DNA of 63,817 nt from Nitrospira sp. (GTDB taxonomy: Bacteria; Nitrospirota; Nitrospiria; Nitrospirales; Nitrospiraceae), in contig JAHBWR010000008.1 of assembly GCA_019636875.1 (NCBI GenBank), positions 1-63,817 on the forward strand. Direction: 5' to 3'. Under the pieces are notes generated by a model that saw nothing but the letters and a program-made list of their open reading frames with translations, was not told the DNA's origin and did no database searches. Each line of letters begins with the position of its first letter. Positions within the stretch are counted from its first letter, which is position 1. The position numbers and the translations under genes were made by a program. Of this stretch, positions 50,540-59,901 are shown piece after piece.

Positions 50540-51460
50540 CTATCGTTTCAACACAATGTCTCGCGCGACTTTGCCGCTCGGCCCGAAGGGTTTTTGCGGT
50601 TTGCCGTTGAGTTCAGCTTTGACCCCACCGGCGTTGCCCAGCGTGAGGATGAATTGATCCTGACCCGTCCAATGTGACTTTTCACCAGGCCGGAGGAGCG
50701 ATTCCTGAGGGCTCCCGTTATCGATCTGTACCACCACCCAACTCAACTCCGTGGCTTCTAGATCCAACACGAGCTGTCCATCAGTTTTATCTTCCACCCC
50801 ATTCAACGATAAACCCGCTAACGGACCATCGCTACCTGGGGTAACCGTCGACACCACCCCGGAGTCAACTTTGGAGACCGCCACAGCGGTTGAGTCTGCA
50901 TCCTTCTTGTGTGGCGTGTCCGCCGTGGATTTTGACAGACCTGTAGGCACCTCGCTTGGCTTCGCCGTTTCTGGAGCATGTTCCGGCCCACGAGCACTCG
51001 GTTCCGGCAGATCCTTACCCGCTTGAACCGGCCGTTTAGCCAGAGAGGCTTGCTCAGGTGCTCCTTGACGAAAAACTGCGGACTGCTCCCGGCTGAGGAG
51101 AAAGATCAACGTCAGCACGGCCACGCCGATCGCAATGGCGACCGTTTTTCGATTGGCTTGTCGTTTTCGATCTTCCTCGACCTGCCGAATCTTCAGCCGT
51201 TCACGTTCATCCTGCTTCTCGTAGAAAGACCCCGCCGACTGAATGAACCGATGAATCGCATCCTCTTCATCAAGGCCCAGCGAGCGTGCATACGACCGCA
51301 CAAATCCCCGCGCGAAGACCTGGTCCGGCAACTTGGCAAAATTCCCGTCTTCGAGTGCCTTGACGAAGTCCGTACGAATACGGGTCTTGGATGCGACTTC
51401 ATCGACCGTCAACCCCTTAGTTTCCCGAACTTGTCTGAAGAATTCGCCGACCGACTCCAT
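50540..51460 (-). CDS. rodZ: RodZ-like cytoskeletal/HTH membrane protein
   Basis: This 306-residue protein has an N-terminal helix-turn-helix (EFFRQVRETKGLTVDEVASKTRI to FARGFVRSYARSLGL), a single membrane helix (TVAIAIGVAVLTLIFLL), a low-complexity periplasmic linker and a C-terminal DUF4115 domain (VLDLEATELSWVVVQID). That order is typical of RodZ, which links MreB to the cell wall machinery and sets rod shape. mreB is not in the window. It is the last gene of the long block that starts with tolQ. Confidence 0.92.
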   Translation of the reverse strand: MESVGEFFRQVRETKGLTVDEVASKTRIRTDFVKALEDGNFAKLPDQVFARGFVRSYARSLGLDEEDAIHRFIQSAGSFYEKQDERERLKIRQVEEDRKRQANRKTVAIAIGVAVLTLIFLLSREQSAVFRQGAPEQASLAKRPVQAGKDLPEPSARGPEHAPETAKPSEVPTGLSKSTADTPHKKDADSTAVAVSKVDSGVVSTVTPGSDGPLAGLSLNGVEDKTDGQLVLDLEATELSWVVVQIDNGSPQESLLRPGEKSHWTGQDQFILTLGNAGGVKAELNGKPQKPFGPSGKVARDIVLKR

Positions 51461-51467
51461 AGGTCTC

Positions 51468-52151
51468 CTACTTCAATCGAGTCAACAGTTCCGATGCCGC
51501 CTCTGCCAACCTCCCACCCTCATCCATCGTCGCCACTTTCTTCAGGACCTCGCGTGCTCGTGTCGTGTAGCCTAATTTATAGTACACCTGCCCGAGTTCC
51601 AGATGGGTCATCGCCGGAGGAACGCTGGGAGGACTGGCTGAGGCCGCATCCTCGAATGCCTCCATCGACCCGTGCAGATCTCCCTGATGTGCGAGCGCAC
51701 GACCGAGATGGAATCTGGCCAAATCAGGAGTCGGATACAGGGGATTCGCGAGTGCCTGCTTATAGGACGCGATCGCTTCATCCCACCGACCTTGATTTGC
51801 CAGGACCTGCCCGAGATACGTGTGCGCTTCGGAATACGAGTCATCAATCTTGATGGCCGCCCGGAATTGCTCTTCCGCAAGGGGGAGCTTGCCTTGGAGG
51901 GCATACACATGCCCCAACGCGTACCGTGATTCCTTGTTGGCTGGATTCAACTGAACGGACTTCTGGAACGACACGAACGCCTGCTGGCGATCTACCGGCA
52001 AACTGGCGACGCCTTCCTGATAATGCCCTTGCGACTTACGGATCGCTTCCTTGTCGGTTGCACATCCCGTCAAGAGCGTGATGACTCCTACACACGCCGG
52101 CACCAGACACCGATGCGGTTGGCGGCCCCGACCATTCACGCTGACCATCAA
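51468..52151 (-). CDS. TPR-repeat lipoprotein
   Basis: This 227-residue protein has a lipoprotein signal (LVPACVGVITLLTGC, lipid site Cys30) and four to five tetratricopeptide repeats (AFVSFQKSVQLNPANKES, PLAEEQFRAAIKIDDSY, DEAIASYKQALANP, GSMEAFEDAASA). It resembles PilW/PilF and other outer-membrane lipoproteins that assemble pilus secretins, but without secretin genes nearby its target is open. It starts within the last codon of pfkB (ATGA overlap) and ends seven bases before rodZ. Confidence 0.85.
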   Translation of the reverse strand: MMVSVNGRGRQPHRCLVPACVGVITLLTGCATDKEAIRKSQGHYQEGVASLPVDRQQAFVSFQKSVQLNPANKESRYALGHVYALQGKLPLAEEQFRAAIKIDDSYSEAHTYLGQVLANQGRWDEAIASYKQALANPLYPTPDLARFHLGRALAHQGDLHGSMEAFEDAASASPPSVPPAMTHLELGQVYYKLGYTTRAREVLKKVATMDEGGRLAEAASELLTRLK

Positions 52152-53059
52152 ATATCCTCAAAATGCGTTAACCGCTTAAATTCTGAGAACCGAGCCTGAA
52201 TCTCTTTGTAATCCAGGATTCGCAATCGGTCAAGACTAAAGGCTTCTACTGTAAATGACGCCATGACGCTTCCGAAGATGATCGCCTGCTTCATCGCCTC
52301 GGGCGAGCGATTTCCCGTAGCCGCCAAATACCCGAGAAATCCTCCTGCAAACGTATCTCCCGCTCCGGTCGGATCACGGACGTCTTCGAGCGGAAACGCC
52401 GGTGCGCCGAACACCTGCTTCTCGTTGAACATCAACACCCCGTACTCTCCGCGTTTCACGATCAAGTGTTTGGGCCCACGGGCAAGCACGAGCTTGGCGA
52501 CTTTCACCAAGTTAGAGTCTTGTCCCAGGGCTCGAGCTTCCCCGTCGTTGATGATCAACACATCGACCTTCTCCAGCACCTTCCACAGTGCGTCCCGCTG
52601 CCCATTAATCCAGAAATTCATCGTATCGCACGCCACAAGGGCCGGACGCTGAACTTTCTGCAGCACGTCGAGTTGCAGCTCGGGATGAATATTTCCCAGG
52701 AACAGAACATCAGGCGCCCGATAGGCTTCTGGAATTTGGGGACGAAACGTCTCGAAGACATTGAGCTGCGTATCCAAGGTATGGGCCTCGTTCAGCTGAT
52801 GGGTATATTCTCCTTTCCAGCGAAAGGTGGCGCCGGGACGACGTTCCAAACCTGTCAGGTCGATCCCTCGGCTCTTGAGAAACGCGACATGTTGTTGCGG
52901 GAAGTCTTCTCCGACCACGGCAATCAGCGCCACCGATGTAAAGAAACTGGCGGCCGTTGAGAAATAGGTTGCCGACCCTCCTAGGATTTCAGTTCCTTCG
53001 CCGAATGGCGTCTTGACGGTATCGAGCGCAACCGATCCGACTACGAGCAATTTCCCCAT
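52148..53059 (-). CDS. PfkB-family sugar/nucleoside kinase
   Basis: This 303-residue kinase has the PfkB pattern: GGSATYFSTA near the N-terminus and the C-terminal signature DPTGAGDTFAGGFLGYLA with the catalytic Asp. The family phosphorylates ribose, fructose, adenosine and similar sugars or nucleosides. Lying two bases after mtnP, it may act on a product of methylthioadenosine salvage such as adenine nucleosides or a ribose derivative, but the substrate is not defined. It overlaps the TPR gene downstream. Confidence 0.88.
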   Translation of the reverse strand: MGKLLVVGSVALDTVKTPFGEGTEILGGSATYFSTAASFFTSVALIAVVGEDFPQQHVAFLKSRGIDLTGLERRPGATFRWKGEYTHQLNEAHTLDTQLNVFETFRPQIPEAYRAPDVLFLGNIHPELQLDVLQKVQRPALVACDTMNFWINGQRDALWKVLEKVDVLIINDGEARALGQDSNLVKVAKLVLARGPKHLIVKRGEYGVLMFNEKQVFGAPAFPLEDVRDPTGAGDTFAGGFLGYLAATGNRSPEAMKQAIIFGSVMASFTVEAFSLDRLRILDYKEIQARFSEFKRLTHFEDI

Positions 53060-53061
53060 GA

Positions 53062-53961
53062 CTAACGGGCTCCTTTCTGTGGTCTCAACGCACGATCAAT
53101 GAGCACGGCGAGCCGCTTTCGAACCGCCGCAGGAATTCGTTTCGGCGCGGTGAGAATCGCATTCTCCAACGCGCGATGACAGGTACACGATCCAAGGCCG
53201 GTGAAAGAGGGCATGGCCGCCCGAAGGATCTGCTTGGCCAAAGCCACATTGCGGTGCAGAGTGGCCAGCACCGCTTCTACCGTCACAGCCTCTTCTGTTT
53301 CGTGCCAGCAATCATAGTCGGTGACAAGAGCCACGGTCGCGTAAGAAAGCTCCGCTTCTCGCGCCAGCTTGGCCTCCGGCATGTTGGTCATTCCGATCAC
53401 ATCGACCCCCCATTGCCGGTAGAGTTGCGATTCCGCCTTGGTCGAAAACTGTGGACCTTCCATACAGAGATAAGTCCCCCGTGGATGCACCGTGGCTCCG
53501 ACGTGCTTGGCCGATGAACACAACGCTTGTCCCAGTTCGGCACAGACCGGCTCACCAAACGCCACGTGCGCCACGATTCCATTTTCAAAAAACGTCGAGG
53601 GACGGCGCTTGGTCAGATCGATAAACTGGTCGGGGATCACGACGTCTCCAGGCCGAATCGATTCCTTCATACTCCCGACGGCGCTGATGGAAATCACATG
53701 GGAGACACCAAGCGACTTGAGAGCAAAAATGTTGGCGCGATAGTTGATGCCGCTTGGATTCAACAGATGTCCTTGACCATGCCGGGAGAGAAAGGCCACC
53801 CGAATGCCTTCGAGCGTGCCGAGGGTAATCGCATCGGAGGGAACTCCAAAAGGCGTTCGCACCCGAATTGATCGAGTCGATGTCAGTCCTTCAATGTTAT
53901 AGAGCCCGCTTCCCCCGATGACGCCGACCGTTGCTTGCTGCTTGCTCGTCTTCATTTTCAT
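53062..53961 (-). CDS. mtnP: S-methyl-5'-thioadenosine phosphorylase
   Basis: This 299-residue enzyme splits methylthioadenosine into adenine and methylthioribose-1-phosphate. Conserved blocks are GVIGGSGLYNI, FLSRHGQGH, the SAVGSMKESIRPGDVVIPDQFID segment and CMEGPQFSTKAE, then GMTNMPEAKLAREAEL and TDYDCW. The length is typical, with a short basic extension at the end. The start overlaps the miaA stop as ATGA. The family also includes purine nucleoside phosphorylases; the GMTNMPEA block favours MTAP. Confidence 0.93.
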   Translation of the reverse strand: MKMKTSKQQATVGVIGGSGLYNIEGLTSTRSIRVRTPFGVPSDAITLGTLEGIRVAFLSRHGQGHLLNPSGINYRANIFALKSLGVSHVISISAVGSMKESIRPGDVVIPDQFIDLTKRRPSTFFENGIVAHVAFGEPVCAELGQALCSSAKHVGATVHPRGTYLCMEGPQFSTKAESQLYRQWGVDVIGMTNMPEAKLAREAELSYATVALVTDYDCWHETEEAVTVEAVLATLHRNVALAKQILRAAMPSFTGLGSCTCHRALENAILTAPKRIPAAVRKRLAVLIDRALRPQKGAR

Positions 53962-54977
53962 GCAGATCCTTTTCCATAGGTGACCCCTTCCTGTACACTG
54001 GGCGGAGCCTCCTGCTCCAGAGTCCTCAAAAACTGTTCCATCTCTCTGATCACGTGTCCGGCCGTTTGTTCGGGCCTCTCCCCTTCTTCGATGGGCAGCC
54101 AGACGATCCCTGGCTCTCTTCGAAACCAGGTCATCTGTCGTTTCGCAAAGCGTCTGGTGTCTCGCTTGAACTGACGCACCATTTCGGGATAGTCATACTC
54201 ATCTGCTAAAAAGGCTCCAACCTGGCGATACCCAAGCCCTTTCATGGAAGCGAGCTCTCGCCCACATCCCTGCTGGAGCAATGACCGTGTCTCTTCTATC
54301 ATTCCGTGCGCGAGCTGCCAATCGATACGTGCTTCAATCCGTTGATACAGGCTGTCCATAGGGCGCTGCAGTCCGATCAGCAAGGCCGAAAACGGTCGTT
54401 CCTGAAACCGATGTTCCTCCTGGATGGTCGAGATCGAGCGCCCCGACAATCGGTAAACCTCCAGCGCCCGCATCACCTTCGATTCGTCATTCGGATGAAG
54501 CCGAGCTGCCGCCCCAGGATCAGTACGCTGCAATTCGGCATAGAGACCGCCTCTCCCTCTTTCGTCTCGCAACTTCTGGAGGTCTGCCCTCACGCGGGGA
54601 TCGGATTCGGGCGCTGAGCATAACCCACGTACCAAGGTCCGGATGTACAACCCGGTTCCCCCTACCACGAACGGTAGCCGATGCGCCGCATATAACCGAT
54701 CGATTTCTTCCAATGCCAGGCGGCGATACCGCCCGGCATTGAACGCCTCGCGAGGATCAACCAGGTCAATCAGCCGATGCGGCACACCCTGACGCTCACC
54801 GACCGACGGCTTATCCGTTCCGATGTCCATTCCACGGTACACCTGACGTGAATCGGCTGTCAGCACCTCGGTATCAAAATGACGGGCCACCACTGTTGCA
54901 ACTCGACTCTTTCCAACGGCCGTCGGACCCAGCAACACGGCCAACGGCCGCTGGCGACCTAGCAGTTCTGTAAGCAT
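53958..54977 (-). CDS. miaA: tRNA dimethylallyltransferase
   Basis: This 339-residue enzyme adds the dimethylallyl group to A37 of tRNAs that read U-starting codons. The P-loop is GPTAVGKS, followed by VLTADSRQVYRGMDIGTDKPS, FVVGGTGLYIRTLVRGL and the C-terminal KRDTRRFAKRQMTWFR. All are diagnostic. It uses dimethylallyl diphosphate, supplied by the isoprenoid pathway whose dxr gene is elsewhere in the window. The frame lies between mutL and mtnP on the same strand, overlapping mtnP by four bases. Confidence 0.97.
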   Translation of the reverse strand: MLTELLGRQRPLAVLLGPTAVGKSRVATVVARHFDTEVLTADSRQVYRGMDIGTDKPSVGERQGVPHRLIDLVDPREAFNAGRYRRLALEEIDRLYAAHRLPFVVGGTGLYIRTLVRGLCSAPESDPRVRADLQKLRDERGRGGLYAELQRTDPGAAARLHPNDESKVMRALEVYRLSGRSISTIQEEHRFQERPFSALLIGLQRPMDSLYQRIEARIDWQLAHGMIEETRSLLQQGCGRELASMKGLGYRQVGAFLADEYDYPEMVRQFKRDTRRFAKRQMTWFRREPGIVWLPIEEGERPEQTAGHVIREMEQFLRTLEQEAPPSVQEGVTYGKGSA

Positions 54978-55007
54978 AGATGCATGCGAGACGCGCGACA
55001 GAATCGC

Positions 55008-56786
55008 CTACCAACCGACCCGCCCAAAGAGTTTCTCAAGCTCACTGATCGTGAGTCGGAACGACGTCCTGCGTCCATGAGGGCAGGTGGTAATCTCTCC
55101 TTCGCCTCGCCATTCCTCCACCAGCACTTTGATTTCTTCCAATCTCATGAGACGACCGGCGCGAACGGCACCATGACAGGCCATCGAAGCCAATACCGAG
55201 CGAACCTTGGCCTCCAGACCAGCCAGGCTATCCCATTGTGCAAGGTCCTCGAACAGATCCTGGAGAAACCTTCCTGCATCAATCCGACCAAGACCGACCG
55301 GAGTCGATCTGATCAGCACCGTTGAGGTGCCGAACGGTTCGATCTCCAGCCCTAGCTGCTCCAGATCACCCTGGTACCGCTGCAGCAAGGCAGCCTGAGC
55401 CGGGGACAGATCAACTGGATCTGGAATGAGCAGCGCCTGAGCTTCCATCTTGCGTGTCCTCCAGGCCCTCTGCAGTCGTTCAAAAAGGACGCGCTCATGC
55501 GCGGTATGCTGATCGATCACGGTCAAATCTTCCCCAACTTGAGCCACGAGGTACGTTCGATTGATCTGTCCCAACGGAGTCACTTCGATGGAGGGGACTC
55601 GCGCGTAGGATCCTGCCGCCTCGTTGACGAACGCCAATTGAGCCTCAACACCCTGCCATGCAGGCGGGGCCGGAGTGGCCGGAGCAGACTCGCGCACGGA
55701 GAACAGATGACTCCCGGCAACAGCGACCGGCTGGGTGGAACCGGCACGATGACTCCGGTCCTGCACATCATTCGGCATCGTTTCTCGGCTCAATGCTTGT
55801 CGAACAGCTCGTCGGACCAGCTGGTGCACCGCTTCGTTGTCGGAAAACCGGACTTCTCGTTTGGTCGGATGGACATTGACATCGACACGATCAGGATCTA
55901 CCTCCAAAAACAGCACGAATCGTGGATGGCACCCCTTGGCAATGAATGATCCATAGCCTTCTCCAACGGCGTGGGATACCGCCAGGCTCCGGATGGGACG
56001 ACGGTTCACAAACACCTCTTGCGGTGTGCGCGACGACTTCGCATGAACCGCATCGACAAGATACCCACTGACGGCAATACCGGGAAGCGCGGCATCGAGC
56101 GACACACAATGTTCGAGAAACATAGGTTGATACACTTGGGCGATCCGATCTGCTTCGGACCGTACTGCCGGATAATTCATCATCTCCTGTGCGTTGTGCG
56201 TTAAGCGAAATTGGATGGACGGCCATGCCAGCGCCGCTTGTTGCACCACTCGAGTGATATGCGAATGTTCTGTGGAAATGGACTTGAGAAACTTTTTTCT
56301 CGCCGGCTGATTCTTGAACAACTCCGCAATCTCGATCCTGGTCCCCATCACGGGAGGCGCATCAGCGATGGTCCCGACCAACCCACCCGCGACTTCCAAT
56401 TCCGTCCCGAGTTCAGCCGCCCGTGTTGCCGTAACCAGGCGAACATGCGCCACCGCGGCGATGCTCGGCAATGCCTCACCTCGAAAGCCCATCGTTCGGA
56501 TGGACCAGAGGTCCACATCCGACCGAAGTTTGCTGGTTGCATGCCGTTGAAACGCTCGTGGCGCATCCTCCCGGCTCATGCCCTCTCCGTCATCAGTGAC
56601 CCGAATCAGCGAGAGCCCGCCATCCTTCACATCCACCGTGATCGCACGACTCCCGGCATCGATGCTGTTCTCAAGCAGCTCTTTCACGACTGCTGCGGGA
56701 CGCTCGACCACTTCTCCCGCTGCGATGCGACCGATAACGTCGTCTGGTAGGATGCAAATCTTGCCGCTGCCGTCAGTCGTCAACAC
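55008..56786 (-). CDS. mutL: DNA mismatch repair protein MutL
   Basis: This 592-residue protein has the GHKL ATPase N-terminus (IAAGEVVERPAAVVKELLENSIDAG, TDDGEGMSRED, RHATSKL, GFRGEALPSIAAV) and a dimerising C-terminal domain after a Pro/Ala linker. The C-terminal part shows HTAHERVLFERL and MACHGAVRAGRLM with a CPHGR ending. The DQHTAHERVLFE block fits endonuclease-type MutL. It works with MutS; the gene order mutL-miaA is common in many bacteria. Confidence 0.96.
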   Translation of the reverse strand: MLTTDGSGKICILPDDVIGRIAAGEVVERPAAVVKELLENSIDAGSRAITVDVKDGGLSLIRVTDDGEGMSREDAPRAFQRHATSKLRSDVDLWSIRTMGFRGEALPSIAAVAHVRLVTATRAAELGTELEVAGGLVGTIADAPPVMGTRIEIAELFKNQPARKKFLKSISTEHSHITRVVQQAALAWPSIQFRLTHNAQEMMNYPAVRSEADRIAQVYQPMFLEHCVSLDAALPGIAVSGYLVDAVHAKSSRTPQEVFVNRRPIRSLAVSHAVGEGYGSFIAKGCHPRFVLFLEVDPDRVDVNVHPTKREVRFSDNEAVHQLVRRAVRQALSRETMPNDVQDRSHRAGSTQPVAVAGSHLFSVRESAPATPAPPAWQGVEAQLAFVNEAAGSYARVPSIEVTPLGQINRTYLVAQVGEDLTVIDQHTAHERVLFERLQRAWRTRKMEAQALLIPDPVDLSPAQAALLQRYQGDLEQLGLEIEPFGTSTVLIRSTPVGLGRIDAGRFLQDLFEDLAQWDSLAGLEAKVRSVLASMACHGAVRAGRLMRLEEIKVLVEEWRGEGEITTCPHGRRTSFRLTISELEKLFGRVGW

Positions 56787-56850
56787 GGCGGGAGGCTCCT
56801 CGGGACAGAGACGATGGTGGGAAGGAGAGGGCGTCGCGCGACCGCAACGG

Positions 56851-57615
56851 TCATCGGATTTCGGCCAACTTATTCTTGGCTAGTTTCGATTCCTCCGATG
56901 AGGGAAACTCCTCGAGGACTCGCTTCAGATTTTTTCTGGACTTCGCCAGATCGCCGGTCTCGGCCGTGGCTAACCCAAGTTTGTAGAGTGCAGCCGGCAC
57001 CTTTTCGTTTCCAGGATACTCGGCCACAAGCGAATCGAATATTTGAATCGCCCGTCCATAGTCTTTCAAATTGTAATACGATTCGCCCATCCAATACTGT
57101 GCGTTGGGAGTCAGTGATGTCCCGGGAAAATCTTTCACAAACCGCTGAAACCCTGCCACCGAGAGTTCATAATTGCCATTGAGGTAATCATTGTACGCCA
57201 AGTTGAACGCGGATGTCGGAGTAATTCCGGTGACGATGGCAATGGATTCAGCCGGAGGGGTGGTCTTGACTGGTTTGACGGGACGCGATTCGGTTGGAGG
57301 ATCCACTTTCACCGCTGAGCGGCTCGCCGTCTCTTCCAGTTTGGCGAGTCGATGTTCCAATTTCTGGAAGCGAGCGGACAGCTCATCAAACCGTGGTTTG
57401 CTGGCCTCTGCTGGGTCTTTGATCTTTTCAATGGCCTCCAACCGACGCATGACTGCGTCCATCCGCTGACGATCCTGCTCCTGGGTTCGAGCGACCGCCG
57501 AGAGTTGGTTCCGAGCTTGGATAAAATCCGCATGTCGCGCACATCCGACCAGATCGACCGCCGATATCGACAGCCCGCATACCACAAGACCCGACAGCAT
57601 TGGACGAACACCCAT
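56851..57615 (-). CDS. cpoB: Tol-Pal system protein CpoB/YbgF
   Basis: This 254-residue protein has a lipoprotein-type signal (lipid site Cys25), a coiled-coil N-terminal part (RTQEQDRQRMDAVMRRLEAIEK), and three TPR motifs at the C-terminus (AFNLAYNDYLNGNYELSVAGFQ, NAQYWMGESYYNLKDYGRAIQIF, AALYKLGLATAETGDLAKSRKN). CpoB coordinates peptidoglycan synthesis with outer-membrane constriction through TolA. The ATG at 57615 is preferred because it follows the ribosome binding site at the end of the upstream gene. E. coli CpoB is a soluble periplasmic protein; the cysteine suggests a lipid-anchored form here. Confidence 0.9.
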   Translation of the reverse strand: MGVRPMLSGLVVCGLSISAVDLVGCARHADFIQARNQLSAVARTQEQDRQRMDAVMRRLEAIEKIKDPAEASKPRFDELSARFQKLEHRLAKLEETASRSAVKVDPPTESRPVKPVKTTPPAESIAIVTGITPTSAFNLAYNDYLNGNYELSVAGFQRFVKDFPGTSLTPNAQYWMGESYYNLKDYGRAIQIFDSLVAEYPGNEKVPAALYKLGLATAETGDLAKSRKNLKRVLEEFPSSEESKLAKNKLAEIR

Positions 57616-57619
57616 GGTA

Positions 57620-59002
57620 TTACCGTGCCTCCTTGAGTTGTGCCAACTTGTCCGATGCTCTTCCCGCTTCTGCACTCCCCGGGTACAGCGTCATCACTTG
57701 CCTGAATGCCGAATGGGCTCTTTTCAAGTCCTTCATCGCCAGATACGCGTACCCCTTCTTCAATAGCGCGGCGGGCACCTTCTCACTGCTCGGATAGTCG
57801 ATCTCTACCTTGTCGTAAGCATCAATGGCTTTCTGGAAATCCTTCTTGCCATAGTACGACTCACCAAGCCAAAACCTCGCATTCGGCGCGAGGCTGGAGT
57901 TCGGATATTCAGACAGAAAACCGGCAAACCCTTGCCGAGCACCTTCTAGATCTCCGTCCCGAAACATCGTCAGTAAGCGGTCATACCGCGCCCGATCCGG
58001 GGAGTCTGAACTACTCTGAAGGGGCTCGAACTTCGGTGATTCCTGAGGAGGAACGATCGTTGCTCGCGCCGTCGTGGTTTCCGATTCGGGAGGGCTCGCG
58101 GATAGGCCCCCTCCTTCAGGCGTGAAGTCGCCAGACGCAGTGGATTGCTGCGCTGATTTGGCCCCCTGTTGAAGGACCGCGGGCTTATTGGAAACATGTT
58201 CGACCGTCTTCGCCAACGCATCGATGCGGCTGTCCTGCTCGTCCAAACGCGCGGTGATTTTCTTTCCGATCGTCTCAAGAGCTTTCGTCAGGGACGCCAC
58301 ACTTCGATTCAGGTCCTCCGCTTGGGCGGCGGCGTCGATTTTGGCGGTGAGATTTTTCGACACCTGTTCTCCCTCACCCACCCGATCGTTCAGACCGGTT
58401 AATGCCTCCCGAAACCCGGTCAAAGCCTGATTGAATTGGATGAATTTCTGAGAGACCTGCTCGCCTTTTTTGCTGTTTTCGGCCGATTCTCGCCGTTGTT
58501 CATCAAGCTTGAGATCCACTCGTTTCGTGATGCTTTCGTTCGTACGCTGGACGACGTCGATGACCTCCTTCTTCAAGGCCTCCATGGCTTTCGCCACTTC
58601 GTCGAGTCTGGCTGAAACTTTGGCATCCTGAGTCTCGAAACTCTTTTGCACCCACAGATACCGGGTCCCGCTATCGGCTTCCAGTTTTGCCGCCAGCTGC
58701 TCCAGCTTCTTGGTCTGCTGCTCCAACTGCGCGGAGCGGTATTTGAAGTCTTCTTGTCTGCCCTGGAGATCCTTGGCCAGATGCAGCGCCTTTTCCAGTT
58801 CCCCTCGCAACCGGGGCAACTCCTGTTCCCGCAACGTTGAAATTTCCTGGTTTTGTCTCGCGCTGGTCTGAGACAGCTGATTCTTAAAATCTTTTTCCGT
58901 TCGTTTGAGATCCGACTGCTGTGCCATACAACCAGAAAGTACAAGGCTGATCATCACCACACCGAGGCGCACATACTGTGTCATTGATGGTTGAAGTGGC
59001 AT
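57620..59002 (-). CDS. Long YbgF-like coiled-coil TPR lipoprotein
   Basis: This 460-residue protein has a lipobox LSGC (Cys25), a long coiled-coil region (about 30-270), a Pro/Ser/Thr-rich linker and a CpoB-like TPR end (NSSLAPNARFWLGESYYGKKDFQKAIDAYDKVEIDYP). It looks like a second, enlarged YbgF/CpoB, adjacent to the true-sized copy, and probably arose by duplication plus extension of the coiled coil. It should sit at the inner face of the outer membrane and may bridge to the cell wall or TolA. The two genes are four bases apart. Confidence 0.85.
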   Translation of the reverse strand: MPLQPSMTQYVRLGVVMISLVLSGCMAQQSDLKRTEKDFKNQLSQTSARQNQEISTLREQELPRLRGELEKALHLAKDLQGRQEDFKYRSAQLEQQTKKLEQLAAKLEADSGTRYLWVQKSFETQDAKVSARLDEVAKAMEALKKEVIDVVQRTNESITKRVDLKLDEQRRESAENSKKGEQVSQKFIQFNQALTGFREALTGLNDRVGEGEQVSKNLTAKIDAAAQAEDLNRSVASLTKALETIGKKITARLDEQDSRIDALAKTVEHVSNKPAVLQQGAKSAQQSTASGDFTPEGGGLSASPPESETTTARATIVPPQESPKFEPLQSSSDSPDRARYDRLLTMFRDGDLEGARQGFAGFLSEYPNSSLAPNARFWLGESYYGKKDFQKAIDAYDKVEIDYPSSEKVPAALLKKGYAYLAMKDLKRAHSAFRQVMTLYPGSAEAGRASDKLAQLKEAR

Positions 59003-59067
59003 GTCCTGACCTCTCTGCGATCGTCAGTAATCAGGGAGTCGTTCGGTGAATCCTAGTCACGTATGCG

Positions 59068-59823
59068 TCACTCCCCGATTCGAACAACGAGATGTCCACG
59101 GCGATTTTGGGAGTAACACGCTTCTGTATGTTCGGTGCAGAACGGACGTTCCTTGCCGTAGGAGACGACCGACAGATGGTTGGGTGCCACACCGAGCTCA
59201 ACAAGATAGTTCCGGACGGCTTTCGCACGTTTCTCGCCCAACACCAAATTGTACGCCGACGTGCCTCGTTCGTCACAATGACCTTCGATTTTCAGCTGCG
59301 TGTTCGGATTGGACTTGATCCATTCCGCGTTGGTGGAGAGCGCATGCCGGCCCTCCTCCGTGATCGAAAAGCTATCATAGGTAAAAAACACATCCCGCAG
59401 GCCTGCCGCTGCTGACGCGAGCTGCTCGGAGCGTATTTCAGCCATCTGACGAGTGGCTGCTCCCGGGTCGGATTTCGCCATCAAGCGATCCCGGTTATTC
59501 CCCGACCCACCATTCCCCCCAAAACCACCATCGCCGTCGGCATCGCCGTTCAGCCGTTCTTCAGAGGGATCACGATCTATTCCACGCAAGCTGTTTGAGT
59601 TCTCGCCACCGGAGAATGCCGTGTCTGGAAAATTTGGGCTGACCCCTCCCCCTCCCCGGGTTCCTTCTCGATTTCCTCCCCTCGTTATCCCGCTTTTAGT
59701 CGTCGGTTCTTGAAATGTTTGGGCATCGCTACCTGATTGAAGCGCCTTTTTGGAACAGGCGGGCATCACCGCTATAAGGATACCAAAAATCAGCGGCAGG
59801 TAAATGGTTGGTCGCTTTTTCAT
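59068..59823 (-). CDS. pal: Peptidoglycan-associated lipoprotein Pal
   Basis: This 251-residue lipoprotein binds peptidoglycan through a C-terminal OmpA-like domain (FFTYDSFSITEEGRHALST, IEGHCDERGTSAYNLVLG, then ERPFCTEHTEACYSQNRRG) that includes the diaminopimelate-binding pattern. The lipid site is probably Cys23 (AVMPAC), though the proline is unusual in the lipobox. A Gly/Asn/Asp-rich segment of about 90 residues between signal and domain is longer than in E. coli Pal. The ATG at 59823 starts MKKRP with GGAGG upstream. Confidence 0.95.
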   Translation of the reverse strand: MKKRPTIYLPLIFGILIAVMPACSKKALQSGSDAQTFQEPTTKSGITRGGNREGTRGGGGVSPNFPDTAFSGGENSNSLRGIDRDPSEERLNGDADGDGGFGGNGGSGNNRDRLMAKSDPGAATRQMAEIRSEQLASAAAGLRDVFFTYDSFSITEEGRHALSTNAEWIKSNPNTQLKIEGHCDERGTSAYNLVLGEKRAKAVRNYLVELGVAPNHLSVVSYGKERPFCTEHTEACYSQNRRGHLVVRIGE

Positions 59824-59901
59824 GGGATTGGTTCCCTCCTGATAGGATATCCACTCTTTCATACAGTGGGGGACGATTGCCGTCAATGCCCTCCACACGC
59901 A

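Noticed and set aside
50978..51853. 291-residue frame on the plus strand
   Set aside because: It runs antisense across rodZ and the TPR lipoprotein gene, both with clear domains and operon overlaps.
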